This document shows positions 59,730-64,000 of a stretch of 64,000 nt of DNA, piece by piece. Source of the DNA: Oxytricha trifallax. Taxonomy: Eukaryota; Ciliophora; Spirotrichea; Sporadotrichida; Oxytrichidae. Position 1 is the first letter of the stretch; each line of letters starts with the position of its first letter. The translations under genes were made by a program, and so were the position numbers. The stretch is taken from assembly GCA_000711775.1 (NCBI GenBank), contig ARYC01017059.1, forward strand, positions 35,253-99,252, read 5' to 3'. The notes beneath the pieces were generated by a model. The model had not been told where the DNA came from. It was given only the letters and a program-made list of their open reading frames with translations, and ran no database searches.

Positions 59730-60310
59730 ATTCTATATCATATGATGAATAAAGGTCGGTAAAGAACTCCATATAGACTATGATAAATTTACAGAAGATT
59801 AATTGCAAAAAATGTTATTAACAGTCCTTGCCTTTTAAACAGTTTTTTATTTTAGAGAACAATAAGATAAGATATAGTAACTCCAGCAAAAGTACTCCAG
59901 GTTACTTCAAATTTAAAGAGATCTAAACAAATGGATAGTAGCTGATAAGATATAAAATGCTTTATGAAATTTATGTCTTGTTTGTTATTATACATGAGAA
60001 ACAGTCAACTTCAAAACGAATAACATTTATTAAAAGAGGATGAAAGAATAGGAAGTAAAAAGGAGAGAAGATGGGATTTGTGAGAGGATAATCATACTCA
60101 ATGTAATGCTTCGATGGCAGTTTAAAGACAGCAAGAGTAAAGAGATGCAGTAAAGATAAGCAGATAAATTCGTTTGAGTTAAGTCATCTAATATTCAAGT
60201 AAGACCTCACAATATCACATAAAACCGGTGCTTACTCAACTATTTACATTAGATTCCATACTTTACCCAAGAAATCAAATTGCTGTGGCGGTTATATGAA
60301 TAACCTAATT
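59730..60310 (+). pseudogene. TBE relic: end of the zinc-finger/kinase gene and 3' flank
   Basis: Ordered matches to TBE 1 20,750-21,290: GAAGATTAATTGCAAAAAATG (catalytic loop), GATAAGATATAGTAAC, GGTTACTTC...AGAGATCT, GATAAGCAGATAAATTCGTTTGA, TCATCTAATATTCA, CACATAAAACC. It is full of indels and lacks the terminal repeat and the first two genes. Confidence 0.65.
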
Positions 60311-63039
60311 AATTAAAAATATTCAATACTAAATCTAACCAGGCATTTAGTCGTGAAGACAAAAACTTAAAAAATACCACTTTACTTACACTCTAATCAA
60401 AATGCTATTAGCCACAGTGTCTTATTGCAGTTGATGCAGAAACTGAGATTGTGAAGTTTGGTTCTGATGAGATGATGATAAAAGTTGTGTATAATTAAAA
60501 GTCTTTTATTCAAAATTTTAGAAAAATCAAATTCCTTTTGGTAAATCAAGTTAGTTTTCCTTCTAATCTTGTTGTTTATAATGAATAACTTATCATTAAA
60601 ATTTATTGAATAACATAAATTTAATAAAATCAAAAACAATACTCAATTATTCTTAAAAAATTAAAAAACAAATATTTTATTAAACATTTTTAAACACAAG
60701 AATTTAAATAAAACCCCATCAATCAATTAAGAGCGAAGAGTGGGAGATAAGAACAATTAAGTTTGAATTTAATAATTTTTGGGGTAAGTTAATAATATTT
60801 GGCGTACTATAAAAACAATTTGCTCTATTAATTGTCTCTATTAGATAAACCAATCAGGTGAGTAATTTTGATTTTAGCCTAATATAATTTAATTATTATG
60901 TTTTAACTCTTCGTTTTTAATTGACTAATGTTATTGTTTTTGTATAGTTCCTTAATAAAATTGAAATTTTAATTTTAATTTATCAATTTATAGGCATTTT
61001 TATAATTTTCTATCGATTTAACTTTTAACCTAAGAAACTCAAACACTATTAATACCTTTTTGGTTAGCTCTATCAAATATTAAATAATCAAGAGTAATAT
61101 TAGAAAAAATAATACTTATAATCTTTGCATAAATATGAAATAATTATTGCTCAACATTACCTCAACTAAAAAGCTTATGTTAAAAGGTAATCAGAAATTA
61201 AATCTTTTGAATTTGATAATTGATTTTTTATCATATATTTTTAAATAGTGTACAAAGATAGCCATCTAATATAATTAAAGATGCTAAGTAAATTAAAGAA
61301 CAAACACCAATTGATAAGATAAGAACCTATAACTTCTAAGATTGCTATGATTTATATTCTAAAAAATTTAGCTTATATAAATTTCAAAAAGATTTACTTT
61401 GAAATGAAGAAAGAAATTTTAAAATTTAATAGTCAATAGTGATTGTTAATTGAATGAAGATGTTCAAACTTAATAAGCCATAAGCATGATTATTGGGTTT
61501 TAAATATAAGGTATATATAGACTTAAAGATATAAGTATCAACCAAAAGAAAACTAATAGTTTCTTTAGTTTTAAAATACCGGAAGGAGTAATTCAAGAGA
61601 CAAAGCAATATTATTTAATGAATAAACTAGCAGATAATATCTTTTTATTATGCTTTTAAGACAGAGTTATATATAAATTACTGCATTTAGTCTAGTTAAA
61701 ATTAGCAGCAGCCATAATAAAATTTTCATTCATATAGATGTGCCTGTAGGGAGAAGTTAATAATAGTTTTTTATGAGAATGCCTTCCTTCAAAATATTAT
61801 TTCAACTATGTTCATAAAATTTTGTAGTATTAGAATGAATATTTTAAAGAATGTATCGTATAAGAGAAGTTTAGTGAAGGTATAGTACAAAAAATTGTAT
61901 ATAAATGGTTATATATTAGCGTTTTATTTAATTGCAATAACCCAAAATATATTTTAACAGCTCTTAAAAATTATTTACCTTCTACATATCAGATGCAAAT
62001 ATGACTTGATTAAAATAATTTCAGAGATAAATTCTTAGATTACATTTTTTCCCTCCCAGATATCTTAAATCTGAAAAAGTGATGTTAAATCTCTGGTCTT
62101 CAGAAGTTACAGTAATCAATTTTGATAGATCCTTATCACAAAAGATTGTGGCCTTAAAATTAGTTTATGGTTTCTTAAAATACATCTAAATCAATAGAAG
62201 TGGACCAATAGTTATTTTTTGTAAAATAATTAAGAAGATGCTCCAATTATATTTAGCTCTAAATGGAAAGCATGATTATTTTTGAAAAATGTTAGGGGGC
62301 AGTTCCGTCAGAGAACTGAATGGGTTTTTACATGGTATAACTCACCTAGGAAAAGAAGAAACACACAGTAAAATAAGCATAAAATACGAGGTAAAAAGGG
62401 GAGTTTGCACTCAGACGGCATGGATGCCGATGTGCATGCCAACATCAATGCTGTAAAACCGGTTTTAGACTTAGCTCATGATATAGAATATGCTTGAATT
62501 ATCGCACTGGATTGATTTCGTATCTTCAGAATTAATTTCAATTCTAAAAACTAACTAACTTGGAAACACTCTTTAAATAATCAGTAAGTTTAGCATGAAG
62601 GATATTAAATTTTTGATATATAAATAGAAAAATATAAGACTATAATAATTTGATTAAGATTAAAAGGAATATTTTTAATGGCAATGCTGATTGAGCAGTT
62701 ATCTAAATATTTTAATTTTTAGAATTTCAGCCTGGTAAAAGTAAATGAAGGTCTAGACTGACACTCCAACTACTGTGCTCAAAGACTAAGTAAAAGTGGT
62801 TCTCACAATAAATCTTTGATGTATACGAGGGTGAATGGAGAAATGATAGAGCTGTTTGAGCATTACTGTTTCCATTTTGTTTTAAAAGTATCCTAAGTTA
62901 TATTAATCAAATTTTTATATCTTCTATTTTTTCTTTTTATTTATCATAATTATTTCATTATTGTTCAGCAAAAATGAAAATAATTGATAAGGTAATTATA
63001 AATAAACAATAGTTCCTAGACTTTTTTTAAAAATTGGTA
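60311..63039. other. Germline DNA, mostly AT-rich
   Basis: A GC-richer patch at 62,285-62,480 holds CAGTTCCGTCAGAGAACTG (hairpin) and GGCATGGATGCC. Another at 62,740-62,880 has no readable protein. Unassigned. Confidence 0.35.
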
Positions 63040-63215
63040 AAACCATTATAGAGAGCAAGATTTTTGAGAAACAAAAAATCTAAGCGAATAAATTCGTTTA
63101 ATTTATGTTGATTAATTTTAATTTTTTTTATAAAAAAATCACACAAAATATGCTTTTCTATGCTAATCTCAGTAAGTTCCTAAATATAAAAACAAAATCA
63201 TTAAAATATTATATC
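63040..63215 (+). pseudogene. Second TBE 3'-flank relic
   Basis: GCGAATAAATTCGTTTAATT, then CACACAAAATATGCTTTTCT and CTAATCTCAGTAAG follow the order of the TBE 1 3' flank (21,160-21,260). Short and decayed. Confidence 0.5.
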
Positions 63216-63524
63216 CGAGTATTTTAGTTTTTATTCAGTCATCGATAAAATAGCCCTATAAAATAAATAACACTCATCTCTTTATTTATAGTCTAAAATC
63301 TAATCTAAATATATTAGAGATAGTCTTGGGGGTACATTTCTGGAATTTTTAAGTGACAGGATTATTCAATATTACTCTGAAAGCATTTCCTACTTAGAGA
63401 GACTTTACAGTTGAGTTATCTTTAGCTTAATAGCTTTGATTGCCCCAAAACTATAAATTTGAATTAATCTGTACTAGTATTTAACACTATTTAAGCTAAA
63501 TCGGTAATTCTATATGTTGGGTAT

Positions 63525-63725
63525 TGACGTCAGGAGGTCACAGATGACGTCACCAAGTCACAGATGACGTCAGGAGGTCACAGGTGACGTCAGGAAGACA
63601 CATGGTGACGTCCTCCAGTCACAGGTGACGTCCTTCAGTCACAGGTGACGTCCTCAAGTCACAGGTGACACCCTCCAGTCACAGATGACGTCCGGAGGTC
63701 ACAGATGACGTCACGAGGTCACATT
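63525..63725. repeat. Minisatellite: 10 tandem copies of a 20-bp TGACGTC unit
   Basis: Each unit starts TGACGTC (one reads TGACACC, one unit is 21 bp) and continues with a variable 5-base block and GTCACAG(A/G). Variable blocks alternate between AGGAG/ACCAA/AGGAA and CTCCA/CTTCA/CTCAA types. Four of the units contain the full palindrome TGACGTCA, the CRE/bZIP site in other eukaryotes. Confidence 0.9.
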
Positions 63726-63779
63726 ATGATAAATATGGAAAATATTATATAATAAATGTGCGAAGCACTATAAAAGATT

Positions 63780-64000
63780 CTTCTAGGATCTTTTCCAACA
63801 GGGTCCTAGGGGTGCAACTTCTTGTTAACCAGGGTCACAAAGGGTGGAACCCCTTATTCGCAACCAAAGCGAAATAAATAATAGCATGAGTCAAGTGAAC
63901 GGCAGCCCCTGTGGAGGTTCGGAGGCAAAGCCTCGGAAAATTTTTTTATAGGATGGTATTTGAAATGAAATGTAATCGTTAAAATTTAATCGTTAATAAT
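63780..64000. repeat. GC-richer repeat remnant at the right edge
   Basis: CCTAGGGGTGCAA, then a hairpin around CGGAGGCAAAGCCTCGG, ending AAAATTTAATCGTTAA at 63,980-63,996. The first and last pieces also bound 30,090-30,245. It directly follows the minisatellite. Confidence 0.4.

Noticed and set aside
63525..63725. CRISPR-like array
   Set aside because: Units are contiguous 20-mers with no spacers, in a eukaryotic germline context; it is a minisatellite.

Overview
The window looks like micronuclear (germline) DNA of a spirotrich (hypotrich) ciliate such as Oxytricha, Stylonychia or Tetmemena. Four things point there. Reading frames stay open only if TAA and TAG encode Gln and TGA is the sole stop. 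Genes are cut into macronuclear-destined segments (MDSs) separated by AT-rich internal eliminated sequences (IESs) with short direct repeats (pointers) at the ends. Three 4.05-4.09 kb elements end in C4A4C4 telomere-like repeats and carry the three genes of TBE transposons. The rest is very AT-rich and packed with decayed repeats. I assembled the segments by hand; no alignment or search was run.

Left part (1-30,000), gene-bearing. There is a fragment of a gene at 1-124. A linear MORN-repeat gene lies at 454-1802 (7 MDSs; assembled ORF exactly 1,014 nt). A second MORN gene at 2,099-6,499 is scrambled: its 5' half lies at 4,336-2,099 and its 3' half at 6,499-4,586, joined by an exact 12-bp pointer at the two far ends (assembled ORF 1,854 nt = 618 codons). 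A single-MDS thioredoxin-fold gene (6,930-7,568, + strand) lies next. Then comes an array of paralogous MORN genes with the same circular permutation: copy A (7,781-13,547; 20 MDSs, 2,049 nt = 683 codons), copy B (16,976-25,982, split by a TBE) and a truncated copy C (about 29,080-29,900). The two spacers (13,548-16,975 and 25,983-29,080) are homologous and hold the same palindromic MITE and the same decayed TBE-end element.

Middle and right (30,000-64,000), mostly germline-limited. TBE 2 (30,340-34,389) and TBE 3 (50,879-54,925, reversed) each carry a DDE transposase, an opposed 22-kDa-type ORF and a zinc-finger/kinase ORF, all with nonsense or frameshift changes. A foldback element (35,788-37,187) has 436-bp arms around a decayed ribosomal protein eL22 gene. 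Further palindromic MITEs, a few weak coding relics, two TBE 3'-end relics and a 10-copy 20-bp TGACGTCA minisatellite (63,525-63,725) fill the remainder.

How it fits together: during macronuclear development all transposons, spacers and IESs would be removed, and the MORN genes spliced at their pointers. For the three permuted loci the two halves must be joined in inverted positional order. One non-autonomous TBE sits inside an MDS of copy A, and its 3-bp target duplication is an in-frame pointer, so it now behaves as an IES.
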